Shown: positions 52,237 through 61,847 of the stretch, piece by piece | Layout of the letters: each line of letters opens with the position of its first letter | How positions within the stretch are numbered: the first letter of the stretch is position 1 | Origin: [Leptolyngbya] sp. JSC-1 | GTDB taxonomy: Bacteria; Cyanobacteriota; Cyanobacteriia; Elainellales; Elainellaceae | Assembly: GCA_000733415.1 (NCBI GenBank) | Contig: KL662191.1 | Location: 1,811,029-1,875,028 of the forward strand | DNA: 64,000 nt | Direction of reading: 5' to 3' | The notes under the pieces: model-generated | Told to the model about the DNA's origin: nothing | Database searches by the model: none | The model's input: the letters and a program-made list of their open reading frames with translations, nothing else | Position numbers and translations under genes: made by a program

Positions 52237-52776
52237 ACTCTCTACCTCCTCTCTTAAGTGATTGCTCCTTGACGATTTGTCGTAACTATCGTTAATGTAA
52301 CTCTAGTTACAAAATACTAAGACCGTGCAAAGTATATCGGGTTGAGAATAGAATTTCAACTTCCTTTAAACTATTGATACAAAATCTAAAGCAAATCTGT
52401 AGCTCCCCTCAGGTTTCTCTTCGTCTCAGGTCAGGCACTCAGGGTTATGGTTGGTTAAGGCACAAACTTCGCAATAAATTGGGCCGCTCAATTAAAATTT
52501 TTAAACAGGTTTGCTTCTCATTCTCAGATGCAGTGCTGGCGGAAGGCAGCTTTTCATGGTGAAAGCATGGCTAAAGCGGCCTGGATTCATCAGCTTGGAC
52601 AGGGTTGTTGAGCTTATTGATTGAGCTTATTGATTGAGCTTAATTAGTTTTGCTAATTTTTGGTTCTGCTGTGGATGAAAGCTTGGGACACTCGGGAGAA
52701 AGCTTGGCCAATGGCAGCACCGTGTGGGAAGCAGGCGACCAGTGTCAAGGCAAGCAGGTGTAAGAGTAGCGCGATC
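52237..52776. other. Intergenic, 540 bp, with a 13-bp repeat
   Basis: Leader of the GAF histidine kinase gene. A tandem repeat lies at 52608-52643 (listed). No other structure or gene seen. Confidence 0.5.
52608..52643. repeat. 13-bp tandem repeat, about 2.7 copies
   Basis: TTGAGCTTATTGA at 52608-52620 and 52621-52633, then a diverged third copy. Confidence 0.9.
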
Positions 52777-54279
52777 ATGCCCACCAGTACAGAATTCTTC
52801 AAACTCTGTCAATCGCAAGTCGCCCTCCTGACGCAGGGGATGGGAGCTGCATTAAGTATTGTCTATTTAACCGAAGAGCTGACTACTTCGCCCGATACTC
52901 AGCTGATTCCGTTTGTAGCCCATCCAGAAGTAGCGCTGAACTGGGGCGAAGAGCAAATCCTGTCGTTTCTAGCGCAAGTGGGAGCCAATCTGTACCCCCG
53001 ACGCTTGCTGACAGCCGACTCAGGCATAGACCCTCAAGCGGATGCTAACCAGACTCAAGCTTTACTGGCTCAGGTGTCACCCGCTTCACCTTACCGAATC
53101 TCAGATGGGTTGCTGCCCAAGCAGCAAATGGTTTTGCCGCTAATCTATCAAGAGCGCGTCATGGGCCTGCTGGTGACGGCTCGGGCTGATCGGGCTTGGA
53201 ATGAGGTAGAGCAGGCTCAGATCGAACATGTGGCTCAAACCTTGACGGCAGCCTGCATCTTAGAGTGGCGGTCTCGTTGGCTAGCCCAGGATCTACAGCA
53301 GCAGCAGTTGCTAGAAGAGCAAAAAACCGATTTGTTTGATGATTTGCTCCACCAGTTTCGCAATCCCCTCACTGCCGTCAGAACCTTTGGCAAACTATTA
53401 CTGAAACGGCTCCGCCCCGGCGACACGAATCGCTCTGTGGCTGAAAGTATTGTGCGAGAGAGCGACCGGCTGCAAGAATTGCTACAGCAACTCGACACGG
53501 CCATAGATCTGGATGTAACCGATTTGCTGCCGCTGCTCCACTCAGATCAGGAACCACAATCGCCATTTCAGCCGCCATTGCCTTCAGAGACCGCAACCCG
53601 TCTGCCTGATCCGCGTACTGAAACCCGCATGCTGTTAGGAAGCGCCATTGACCTCCGGCCCCAGGCTATAACTACCGTATTGCAGCCTCTTTTAGAAACC
53701 GCAGCTGCCATTGCTCAAGACCGGCAGTTGACCCTGCAAAGCGAAATTCCTGCCAATCTGCCCCCGCTGCTAATCGATAGGCGGGCGTTGCGCGAAGTTT
53801 TGAATAATCTGCTCGATAATGCCCTTAAATACACTCCAGCAGGTGGGCAGATCTACATTGGTGTGCAACGACAGCCTGTGTCCGAATCACCCATAACAGG
53901 ATTGCCTCAGTCGGGTTTCCAGCCGCTGTATTATCAGGTCATCGTGATTGCCGATACAGGTCCGGGGATTCCTCCGGAAGATTTGCAGCATTTGTTTGAG
54001 CGGCACTATCGTGGTATTCAGGCCACAACTGATATTCCCGGTACTGGCTTAGGCTTAACCATTGCCAGAGAGTTAGTGAGCCAAATGGGAGGTCATATTC
54101 AGATCTTTAGCCCAGCGGTTGCTAGTGGTCTGATTCCGGCCAATTTCAGTCAGCTAGCTCAGCCTGAACCAACCCAAAAATCTATCGGCACTGCCGCTGC
54201 GGTTTGGCTGTGTGAAGTCAGCGATGTAGAGGCTAGTGATAAGGCTGATGTGCTAGTAACACCCACTGAAATAATCTAA
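52777..54279 (+). CDS. GAF-domain sensor histidine kinase
   Basis: A 500-residue soluble kinase. A GAF-like sensor (about 10-165) is followed by a HisKA helix with the phospho-acceptor His192 in LLHQFRNPLTAV, then the HATPase domain with NLLDNALKYTPAGGQ, DTGPGIPPEDLQHLF and GTGLGLTIARELVSQMGGH. There is no membrane helix, so the signal is cytosolic. The start ATG 52777 matches the beginning of the conserved GAF region (TEFFKLCQSQVALLTQG); the frame runs 117 bases upstream with an unconserved leader. No response regulator is adjacent. It lies tail-to-tail with the PhyH gene. Confidence 0.9.
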   Translation: MPTSTEFFKLCQSQVALLTQGMGAALSIVYLTEELTTSPDTQLIPFVAHPEVALNWGEEQILSFLAQVGANLYPRRLLTADSGIDPQADANQTQALLAQVSPASPYRISDGLLPKQQMVLPLIYQERVMGLLVTARADRAWNEVEQAQIEHVAQTLTAACILEWRSRWLAQDLQQQQLLEEQKTDLFDDLLHQFRNPLTAVRTFGKLLLKRLRPGDTNRSVAESIVRESDRLQELLQQLDTAIDLDVTDLLPLLHSDQEPQSPFQPPLPSETATRLPDPRTETRMLLGSAIDLRPQAITTVLQPLLETAAAIAQDRQLTLQSEIPANLPPLLIDRRALREVLNNLLDNALKYTPAGGQIYIGVQRQPVSESPITGLPQSGFQPLYYQVIVIADTGPGIPPEDLQHLFERHYRGIQATTDIPGTGLGLTIARELVSQMGGHIQIFSPAVASGLIPANFSQLAQPEPTQKSIGTAAAVWLCEVSDVEASDKADVLVTPTEII

Positions 54280-54299
54280 CGCTGAAACCATCCAAGCCC

Positions 54300-55181
54300 C
54301 TACTGTGCCAGCTCCGGTCGGGCATAGGACGCATCGCAGTACTGAGTGCAGTGTTCGGGGCGCAGGGGGTTGGCCGCCGTATATACATAGAACAAGGATG
54401 CTCGTTCTTTCCGGCGAGATTTGCCGTGATGAAAGATATTTTTGGGATCCATCAATACCACAGTTCCGACAGGACCAGTACAGCGCTTCCAGGCTGAGCG
54501 TGGCACGAAGGTTTCCATTTCTGCGTCCGTCAGGCCCATTGCCTGCGATTTCGCATAAGCTTGACCAACACGGCGATGGATTTGTTTGGCGACCCAAGGC
54601 GAAACCTCGGAGCGGGGAATGTACTCAAACGGGCCGTCTTTTTCTTCTACATCGGTCAAATAAATAATTGCCTTTAGCATGCGCCGATCTTCCAGGTCTT
54701 GGTGCCAAAATTCAGTTGTTACCGGAGAAGGATTGGCAAAGTCGCGCCGCAGATGTACGCCCTGAAATGCAACAGGCAGACCAATATAGTTTTCCACAAT
54801 ATTGAGTAAGCGCGATTCGCGGCCCCAGTTGGCGAATTCCGGCAGATCAGTCATTGTGAAAATGTGGGGAGGAAGCAATTGGGGCGGTTGGTTGGCATGA
54901 TCATCTGCGAACGTTTGTTTGGGGCGGATACTCTCCATGACATCGAGGTAATGTCTGGCCGCCTGAAGCATTGCTGCTGATGAGGCAAATCCCAATTCGT
55001 CCAGCGAGGTGATAAATACTCCTTCCCGTTTGCAGGCAGCTACCGCCCGCTGCCCAACCGCATCGAGTGTTGGCAAGTGGCGAGCATGCTGTTTCAGTTG
55101 GAGATAATAGGCAATTTCAGCCGGAATCTGGGCAACTTGGGCTGCTTTGCGCTCTAGCTTTTTCTGTACATTCGCTAACAT
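54300..55181 (-). CDS. Phytanoyl-CoA-hydroxylase-like Fe(II)/2-oxoglutarate dioxygenase
   Basis: A 293-residue PhyH-family dioxygenase. The metal triad is His160-x-Asp162 (FWHQDLEDRR) and His251 or 252 (NIFHHGKS), followed by the 2-oxoglutarate arginine (RRKERASLFYVYTA). The N-terminal helix is basic. Together with the GT2 gene 22 bases upstream it forms a two-gene unit, so a hydroxylated glycan or lipid is a possible product, by context only. Family members hydroxylate very different substrates. Confidence 0.88.
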   Translation of the reverse strand: MLANVQKKLERKAAQVAQIPAEIAYYLQLKQHARHLPTLDAVGQRAVAACKREGVFITSLDELGFASSAAMLQAARHYLDVMESIRPKQTFADDHANQPPQLLPPHIFTMTDLPEFANWGRESRLLNIVENYIGLPVAFQGVHLRRDFANPSPVTTEFWHQDLEDRRMLKAIIYLTDVEEKDGPFEYIPRSEVSPWVAKQIHRRVGQAYAKSQAMGLTDAEMETFVPRSAWKRCTGPVGTVVLMDPKNIFHHGKSRRKERASLFYVYTAANPLRPEHCTQYCDASYARPELAQ

Positions 55182-55203
55182 CGTTGCATCTCGCTCAATT
55201 ACG

Positions 55204-56220
55204 CTACTGAGAATCTACAAGTTCTTTAGCTGTGCTGCTGAATCCGGGCATTCGTACTTCTGCCAGTTTTATAGCGGCATTCCTACCCAGGGTGCAGCTC
55301 AGCAAGAAGCTGATATAGGCAGCTACAACTCGACTGGACCAGCGGGGCGCTTTCCAGAAGCACCAGAGATAATACTTTAGGTTGTTCAGCACGTTTCGGC
55401 TAATAAAATCCTCTTCAGCCATGTGTAGCATCATTTTTTGACAAAACTGGCGAGGATAGCCAATTTGATAGAGCTTACTGTAGATCTCAGGAATATCGAA
55501 GTAGCGAATTTTAAACCAAGCTTTTGGGTCTTTTTGCCAATAGCTGATGCCAGTTGTACATTCCACAAAGGTCTTTTCGGTGACTAGAACATTGCCTTTG
55601 GTGGCACAATAACCGTTCCAGTAAGCTAAACCACCCCAGTTCTGTAAACTCTCTTGCCACGACTGATACGCTTCTCGCCCAAACTGCGTCCGAAAAATCG
55701 TGGCGCTAATAAAAATCACGCTACCAATATTTTCTTGGATATGTTTCTGAAAAACCGCTTTGCTATCGGGTAGATTGACATCGTCTTCAACCCGCTTGAG
55801 CCAAGGTTCTGGACTGAAATAGCCTGTTGCAACATTGCGCTCGCAGAAGTTGAGATAAAACAGCGAAAGATCAGGCCTAGTTTTAAGCGTCGAAACGACT
55901 AGAGCAACTGTCCCATCATCAACCTTGTCATCATCTCCCAAAATCCAGGTATAGCATCCCGTAGCAGCATTAAGACAGTAGGCAAAGTTCCGCATCCACC
56001 CCAAATTTTCTGGATGGCGGTTTGTACGAAACACAACGGAGCTGGCCGATTGCCATTTTTTGATTACCGCAGGCGTTTCATCCTGCGAACAATTATCCGA
56101 CACGAGGATTTCGCAGTCTGCGCCAAGCTCGTTTACCTCTTGGAGTAACCACGCAAGCTGCCGATCTAGCATCTGAGCGCGATTAAAGGTAGGAATGCAA
56201 ATTGAAAGAAGTTTTTCCAT
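55204..56220 (-). CDS. Glycosyltransferase family 2
   Basis: A 338-residue inverting glycosyltransferase with a GT-A fold: start LLSICIPTFNRAQMLDRQL, nucleotide-sugar contacts CEILVSDNCSQDETPAVIK, the metal motif WILGDDDKVDDG (DDD) and a C-terminal helix domain. There is no clear membrane helix, though the C-terminus is hydrophobic (VVAAYISFLLSCTLG). The PhyH gene follows 22 bases on. The donor and acceptor are unknown. Confidence 0.92.
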   Translation of the reverse strand: MEKLLSICIPTFNRAQMLDRQLAWLLQEVNELGADCEILVSDNCSQDETPAVIKKWQSASSVVFRTNRHPENLGWMRNFAYCLNAATGCYTWILGDDDKVDDGTVALVVSTLKTRPDLSLFYLNFCERNVATGYFSPEPWLKRVEDDVNLPDSKAVFQKHIQENIGSVIFISATIFRTQFGREAYQSWQESLQNWGGLAYWNGYCATKGNVLVTEKTFVECTTGISYWQKDPKAWFKIRYFDIPEIYSKLYQIGYPRQFCQKMMLHMAEEDFISRNVLNNLKYYLWCFWKAPRWSSRVVAAYISFLLSCTLGRNAAIKLAEVRMPGFSSTAKELVDSQ

Positions 56221-56750
56221 GAATGGTAGTCACCCTAATATTGATCAGCACGTTAGATCAGGCACATGCTCAGTCCCACAAAAGCTAGCCATAACGATGA
56301 AGGGCAGGACTAAGCCAATGTATCGGGAAGCAAACAATTGATCTGTAAAAATCTAGACAATGGTTTAAGTTTCTGCCCCCAGAATTCTAATAAAGTTTAC
56401 TCCTTGTTCACCATCCTTGATCGGCAAATTCTACAAATTACTAGTCATTATATGAAGCAATCATGAAGCATTAGCACAAAATATTGAGAAGCCATAAACC
56501 TGCTCTCTTCTTATAGCATCTATCTATCGGCAAATTTTTCATTTAAGTTCTGTAATTCCTTCCTAAGAAGATGTATTCTAACGAACATTGACTAATTTTA
56601 GAGACCTTCTAAAAAGCCACTACGTTCGAAAACTAGTCTTCACCTCATCCGTTCTTATTTTCGTCTCTTGCTGATTTCTTTGTCCCGAACCTGGAGTAAT
56701 CGCTTTTTCATGTATTTACCCTTGACACACCTTCTCTAAAGGAGATGGTC
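56221..56750. other. Divergent intergenic, 530 bp
   Basis: Between the GT2 gene (minus) and the GT8 gene (plus). AT-rich, with no recognisable gene, RNA or repeat. Promoters for both genes must be here. Confidence 0.45.
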
Positions 56751-57755
56751 ATGACCAAACAAATGGAACCGAATCAGGCTACATTCAGTCCTGAAGACTC
56801 AACCAGTATCAGCACCCAGAGTCAGCCCATTGTGCTAGTTTGCGCTGCCGATGAAAATTACGCCATGCCGATGGCGGTGATGATTTATTCGGCCTTGAGC
56901 AATCTAAAAAACAACCAGCAAAAGCTGCTGCTCTATATTCTGGATGGCGGCATTTGGCCAGCAACCCAGCAAAAGGTTGTAAATTCCCTGCGGCAGTTTA
57001 AGCAACTCGAAATCAATTGGACTCAACCGGAGCCGGCGTTGTTTCAAGACCTGTCGGTAACTCGTTACCTAACCCGAACTGCCTATTATCGTTTGTTAAT
57101 GCCCCAAGTGTTGCCTAGCCACCTCAACAAAGCCATTTATTTAGACTGTGACATGATCGTGCAAGGTGATCTAACAGAGCTGTGGCAAATGGACCTGGGA
57201 GAGCATTACGTGCTTGCTGTGCTAGACGATAATCAGCCATTAGTGTCAATGGCAGTAGGATTGAGTAACTATCGTGAGTTGGGGTTGAATCCCAATCAAA
57301 AATACTTTAACTCCGGCCTGCTAGTTGTGAATCTTAAGAAGTGGCGAGTAGATAATATCGGAATGAAAGTAATTGAGTACAGTAAACGGAATCGTGAATA
57401 CATTCGAGACGCCGATCAGGACGGGCTAAATGCTGTCTTCACCGGAAACTGGGGAGAACTTGATCCACGTTGGAATCAAATGCCACGAATATATACCTAT
57501 GAGTCTTGGCAAGATAGCCCCTATGACCAGACGCAGTATGAATTATTGAAGAATAACCCGCTCATCATTCACTATACCAATGCTCCCAAACCCTGGCGAA
57601 GCGGCTGCCAGCATCCAGCGACTAGCTTATTTTATGCCTACCTCGACCAAACTGCTTGGTCTGGTTGGCGAGATACTTGGTGGCGACGAGTGGCCCGCAA
57701 AGCTCAGAAGGGCGTCGGTAAAATGAAGCGGGGACTGCATCGCCTCGGCCCATAG
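56751..57755 (+). CDS. Glycosyltransferase family 8 (LgtC-like)
   Basis: A 334-residue retaining glycosyltransferase. The GT-A fold begins with PIVLVCAADENYAMPMAVMI; the metal motif is the Asp-x-Asp in AIYLDCDMIVQGDL (132-134), and the acceptor-loop GDQDGLNAVF-like ADQDGLNAVFTG and IIHYTNAPKPW follow. Such enzymes add glucose or galactose to lipopolysaccharide-type or other glycans. The ATG at 56751 is chosen because AAAGGAG lies at good distance; another ATG is six bases earlier. Confidence 0.92.
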   Translation: MTKQMEPNQATFSPEDSTSISTQSQPIVLVCAADENYAMPMAVMIYSALSNLKNNQQKLLLYILDGGIWPATQQKVVNSLRQFKQLEINWTQPEPALFQDLSVTRYLTRTAYYRLLMPQVLPSHLNKAIYLDCDMIVQGDLTELWQMDLGEHYVLAVLDDNQPLVSMAVGLSNYRELGLNPNQKYFNSGLLVVNLKKWRVDNIGMKVIEYSKRNREYIRDADQDGLNAVFTGNWGELDPRWNQMPRIYTYESWQDSPYDQTQYELLKNNPLIIHYTNAPKPWRSGCQHPATSLFYAYLDQTAWSGWRDTWWRRVARKAQKGVGKMKRGLHRLGP

Positions 57756-57831
57756 TGCTAACCCCAGGCTTGTTGATTTCGGAACTTGCCAGTTTCAAAA
57801 CCAGTGTGCTAGGATATGAATTCGTGAGCGA

Positions 57832-57905
57832 GGGCTTGTAGCTCAGTGGACTAGAGCACGTGGCTACGGACCACGGTGTCGGGGGTTCGAATCCCTCCTA
57901 GCCCG
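57832..57905 (+). tRNA. trnR-ACG: tRNA-Arg (anticodon ACG)
   Basis: A complete 74-base cloverleaf: acceptor GGGCTTG/CTAGCCC (one U-U mismatch, as seen in plastid and cyanobacterial Arg tRNAs), D arm GCTC-GAGC, anticodon stem CGTGG-CCACG with loop CTACGGA (anticodon ACG at 57866-57868), T arm GGGGG-TTCGAAT-CCCTC. No CCA is encoded. The A34 should be edited to inosine to read CGU, CGC and CGA. Confidence 0.97.
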
Positions 57906-57949
57906 TCTAGTGTAGAGAGAACAAGAGAATAGAGAGCGAGAATGGGTGA

Positions 57950-57980
57950 GGAGCAGAGGTATATCTTGCTCCCTTTTTAT
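57950..57980 (+). terminator. Terminator after tRNA-Arg
   Basis: GGAGCA and TGCTCC pair over six bases around an 11-base loop, followed by CTTTTTATT. It lies 45 bp after the tRNA. Confidence 0.7.
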
Positions 57981-58014
57981 TGGTTAGCTTTTTAGTTGGT
58001 TTTATGGGTTTGCC

Positions 58015-59268
58015 TCATGCGGCTCCCTTATTTGACTCGCTCGTAATGCCAACTGCATAGATGTCTCGTCCCTGTCCCAAAGCAAACCGCCAAGAAGCAG
58101 ACAGGTTCTTACTAGACTGAGTCAGGAAAACTACAATAGCTGCTATTCCCAACCCAACACAAATTCCAAAAATACTGCGATAGCCAATTTGAGTAGCAAC
58201 AGCCCCTAAAATCGGACCGGCCAAGGCAATGCCGATGTCGAATCCGGTCATGCAGATGCCAAACATGCGCCCCCGTTCGTGGGGCAGCGAGCGATCGGCC
58301 ATTAAAGCCGCCATCATCGGGATTAGGGTTCCAGATCCTGCTCCTTCAATTGCCCCAGCCAGCAGAAACGAGGCCGAACTGTTGGCCTGCCATAAAATCA
58401 CCATTGAGAGCGTGTAAAACACCAAACTCAAACTGATAAACGGACCACGACCGTACCGATCCGAAGCTGGACCGGCGACCAACCGAATTGCAAAACTCGC
58501 CATCGCCGCGGCTGTATAGAACAAGCCCGTATTCAAACTTACCCCTGCTTCTTTGATATAGAGCGGCACAAAGGTGCTAAGAGTTCCAAAGGTTAAGCCG
58601 ATTAGCAGCAAAATAATCGCCGGTACACGAATGCGATCATCACCCAGCAAACGCCAAAATTGGCTATCTCCCTGCTGCGCACTCTGCTCCACGACTCTAG
58701 ATTCCTGCACTTGAGCCGTACAGAGCAGCCCAACTAGTCCCAAACTGGCAGCAGCTAAAAACATGGGTGTGAAACCAAACCACTCGTGAGTAAACCCACC
58801 AATCGCTGGACCCAACGCTAGCCCGATCGGGTTGACTAGACTCATATAGCCAATCAGCTCACCTCGATGGGGCGGTGGCGATAGATCGACGACAAGAGCA
58901 CTATAGGCCAAGGCAAAAGCGGCGATGCTAATGCCGTGAAAGGCTCGCAACCCGATCAGTGACGGAATACTGGTAGTTGCCAAGTATCCCAACGGCGCTA
59001 AGGCTACTGCGGTCATGCCAATCAGCAGAACCAGCTTGCGCCCACGCGAGTCAGCTAGCCTTGCTAACCAGGGTCGCGACACCAATAGTCCAACCGCAAA
59101 CGATCCCATCACAATCCCAACCCAGTGTTGATTGGCTCCCGCCTGCTGGATGTACAGCGGCAATGTTGGTAAATGGGCAGCTAAACCAGACCAAAATAAT
59201 AGTCCTGCGGCAAACAATACGGTTAAGTTACGCCGCACCTGAGGCTCTAACTTTGCAAAAACGCTCAA
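58015..59268 (-). CDS. MFS transporter (drug/sugar-efflux type)
   Basis: A 417-residue major facilitator with 12 predicted helices. The motif A loop GLLVSRPWLARLADSRGRKL (helix 2-3) and its repeat ASDRYGRGPFISLSLVF (helix 8-9), as well as the antiporter-like motif C region (YMSLVNPIGLALGPAIGG), mark it as a 12-TMS efflux member. Substrate unknown. Single gene on the minus strand, ending close to the tRNA terminator. Confidence 0.92.
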   Translation of the reverse strand: MSVFAKLEPQVRRNLTVLFAAGLLFWSGLAAHLPTLPLYIQQAGANQHWVGIVMGSFAVGLLVSRPWLARLADSRGRKLVLLIGMTAVALAPLGYLATTSIPSLIGLRAFHGISIAAFALAYSALVVDLSPPPHRGELIGYMSLVNPIGLALGPAIGGFTHEWFGFTPMFLAAASLGLVGLLCTAQVQESRVVEQSAQQGDSQFWRLLGDDRIRVPAIILLLIGLTFGTLSTFVPLYIKEAGVSLNTGLFYTAAAMASFAIRLVAGPASDRYGRGPFISLSLVFYTLSMVILWQANSSASFLLAGAIEGAGSGTLIPMMAALMADRSLPHERGRMFGICMTGFDIGIALAGPILGAVATQIGYRSIFGICVGLGIAAIVVFLTQSSKNLSASWRFALGQGRDIYAVGITSESNKGAA

Positions 59269-59624
59269 AATTGCACCAACTTTTTCTACCGAGTAATGAT
59301 TCAGTTACTGACGAAATTCCTTATTTAATATGACGAATATTAAAAAGTTTTGCAGCAGTTCACTGCTGCATTAGTAGTGGTGCTTGCTACTACTCAATCC
59401 TCTGGGCTAAAGCTGCACAAGTAGCTGAGGTTTCTGGCGGTCCGGATTGGCCAGATGCCTGGGTGTAAACAGAATTACCAAGGCAACAGGATGACCAAAC
59501 CAAATTTTCTTCAAATTAGTTTTACTTTGAATTCCAGATGGGTAAAGCCTTTGTTATGAGAATCAGGAAAACCGCAGCAGCAATTAGCGGCTGGGTAGAC
59601 TAAACGATAATCACTTGTTGGAAT
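59269..59624. other. Divergent intergenic, 356 bp
   Basis: Between the MFS gene (minus) and the coiled-coil protein gene (plus). A small stem GCAGCAGTTCACTGCTGC at about 59351-59368 (GCAGCAGT-TC-ACTGCTGC) is a perfect palindrome-like hairpin, possibly an operator. No gene seen. Confidence 0.5.
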
Positions 59625-60941
59625 ATGAAAAGTCTGCATCAGCTCGCGTTCTGGGCTAGAGCCAAACAGCCAATCAATTCACAAAATTCAACCTCCCCTG
59701 CGCCATCAGCTGGGCCAGCGCTTCAGAATACCCCGCCACGGACCATCGAAGAACTCGAGCAGCGAATGGCACGAGAAATGGCACGAGAATCTGTGCTAGA
59801 GGCCGAAGTTTTGCATAGTCGTCCGACACTTTCAGTAAAGGTACGGCGGACCTGGAACCGTCTTGTTTGGACTGCCATTTTGCTAGGGATTCCCATCGGT
59901 GCGCTGGCCGTGGTGAACCTGCCCTACGCGCCCATCCGTGATCCCATTGCGGAGGAAGCGCCTTTGTTGCTTCTGCCCAGCTACATCAGCATGGATCGCA
60001 ACTTCCGCCAAGCCTCAGCTGCCCTAGAAGCAGCCAGCCAATTGATTGATCAAGCTACGGCACCCAGCGATCTGGACCAGGGTGAGGAAAAACTCAAACA
60101 GGCCAAAGCAAGTCTTGACCGCCTGCCAACCTGGGTTTGGAGTGAACTGCCTGATACACCCTATCTGAGTTGGTACGATTGGCGACTCAATCCACTCGGC
60201 TTAAACCGTGCCCGTGCAGAAGTGGGACGGCTAGAAGCCAAACTGTTTCAAGAGAAAAACGCTCAGACTGCCCTAGCCCAAGCTGAACAAACCCTCGGTG
60301 CAGCAATGCAGCAGCACCAAGAAGCCGCAACTTCTCCAGAAAAACAAGCGGCACTGCGGGTATGGCAAGACGCGCTCGATCAATTGCGGCAGATTCCAGA
60401 CACGACCCTAGCGGGAAGAAGTGCACAACAAAAGCTAGAGGCAGCTCAGCGGCAGTTTGCAGCCAACGGTGGTTTTCAGACACAGGAGTCGGCCAGTTTG
60501 ATTGAGGCTGCAAGAGGGTTTGCTTGGGAAGCCGCGAAAGCAAGTCAAAATCCACCTCATTCGGCAGCACACTGGCAGCAAGTCATCAGTTTGTGGCAGC
60601 AGGCCATTTCTAGACTAGAGCGAGTTCCTTCCAAGGACCCGGCGGGTTACGACGAAGCGCAAAAACTTCTAGCAGAATATAGCAAAAACCTAGGAACAAT
60701 TAAAGTTCGATACCAGGAAGAGACAAACTCGACATCGGCAATGCAGCAGGCCAAAGCGGAAATTGCAAGTTTGCTTAAAGTAGCCGATGTCAATCTACAG
60801 CCGTCCAATCGCAGCTATGTGGTTGGCCAAATTCAGCAGATTATCAATCAACTAGAATCTGTTAAACCAGGCACCACTGCCTACCAAGAGGCACAACAGT
60901 TACTCAAATCAGCCAGAGCAAAACTAAAGCAGCTTCAGTAA
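59625..60941 (+). CDS. Membrane protein with long coiled-coil exterior domain
   Basis: A 438-residue protein: a cytoplasmic, proline-rich start (about 1-75), one membrane helix (LVWTAILLGIPIGALAVVNL, about 83-102), then about 330 residues of alanine/glutamine/glutamate-rich helices with heptad-like spacing (e.g. ARAEVGRLEAKLFQEKNAQ, and three repeats of a QALDQLRQIP-like segment at about 250, 330 and 420). The helical domain should face the periplasm. I do not recognise a named family; similar proteins in cyanobacteria are unnamed. Confidence 0.75.
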   Translation: MKSLHQLAFWARAKQPINSQNSTSPAPSAGPALQNTPPRTIEELEQRMAREMARESVLEAEVLHSRPTLSVKVRRTWNRLVWTAILLGIPIGALAVVNLPYAPIRDPIAEEAPLLLLPSYISMDRNFRQASAALEAASQLIDQATAPSDLDQGEEKLKQAKASLDRLPTWVWSELPDTPYLSWYDWRLNPLGLNRARAEVGRLEAKLFQEKNAQTALAQAEQTLGAAMQQHQEAATSPEKQAALRVWQDALDQLRQIPDTTLAGRSAQQKLEAAQRQFAANGGFQTQESASLIEAARGFAWEAAKASQNPPHSAAHWQQVISLWQQAISRLERVPSKDPAGYDEAQKLLAEYSKNLGTIKVRYQEETNSTSAMQQAKAEIASLLKVADVNLQPSNRSYVVGQIQQIINQLESVKPGTTAYQEAQQLLKSARAKLKQLQ

Positions 60942-60994
60942 TGCCAGAGGGAGAGATCAATTTTTGTTTGTGTAGGCGTTTTAGTCGCTAGCCT

Positions 60995-61759
60995 TCAATT
61001 AGGTTTGACGCCAACCGGCACTACAATGTAACCTTCCACACAGCACGCCTCTGTTGTCTCGGCTCCGAGTACCCAGTTGCGTTCTGATCCCCAGTACCAC
61101 CAATGAGCGGCCACATAGGCGCAAATCAGGCTGTCCAGTTGGTCTTCTAAAGCTTTGAGAGCAGGGCCACGCTCAGGCATTGCTGGCAGTAGAGAGTTAC
61201 TAGCCGCATCGGTAAGCAGCAGGGGCGGCTCCAACTGCGGCAAAACAGTCAAGATGTAATCACGGTAACGAATCAACTCGGCCCGCCGCTCGGCTACTCT
61301 ACCCTTCTTGTACTTCAAAATCTGACTTAACCCAAACAAATGCACAATCGCCGGATGGGGAAAGACCTCGATTTGATAGCGGCCTAATTGCTGGGGAGTA
61401 ATCGCTGGGGCATGTACAAACCCTCTTGCAGCTAAGCTCAAGCCAAATTCGATGGTGCGTTGGGCAAAGGGACGACCCAAATTAGCCGGATAGCAGCCTG
61501 CATGATAGCGACCAAAATACTTGTGAGCTAACCGATCGGCCAACCGCATTCCAGTCAAATTGGCAATTAAAGTTGGGGCATCAACCGCAACCATAGCGGG
61601 ATCCTCAGGACTCACCCACGCATCTATGCAGGTCAGCACATCAGGAATTGTTGCCAAACGGGTTAGATGCAGCAACTGTAATTTTCTTTGCTGCCAAATT
61701 AAACAACATAACCCACTCGGCTGGGATTGCCATCCCAAATCAACACCCAGAAATTTCAT
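60995..61759 (-). CDS. DUF429 family protein
   Basis: A 254-residue soluble protein of the DUF429 family, RNase H-fold proteins with a conserved acidic start (FLGVDLGWQSQPSGLCCL) and the motif AVDAPTLIANLTGMRLADRL. The C-terminal EDQLDSLICAYVAAHWW is likewise typical. Function unknown, and possibly nuclease. The start is the ATG at 61759. Single gene between the coiled-coil protein and lexA. Confidence 0.85.
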   Translation of the reverse strand: MKFLGVDLGWQSQPSGLCCLIWQQRKLQLLHLTRLATIPDVLTCIDAWVSPEDPAMVAVDAPTLIANLTGMRLADRLAHKYFGRYHAGCYPANLGRPFAQRTIEFGLSLAARGFVHAPAITPQQLGRYQIEVFPHPAIVHLFGLSQILKYKKGRVAERRAELIRYRDYILTVLPQLEPPLLLTDAASNSLLPAMPERGPALKALEDQLDSLICAYVAAHWWYWGSERNWVLGAETTEACCVEGYIVVPVGVKPN

Positions 61760-61847
61760 GGACTATCCAATCTGGGTGCCCAAAACAACGGCTGTATTCA
61801 CTTTCCAAACGTTCAAGCATTTTTTAATTAAGAGCTTGAGAGCAACT

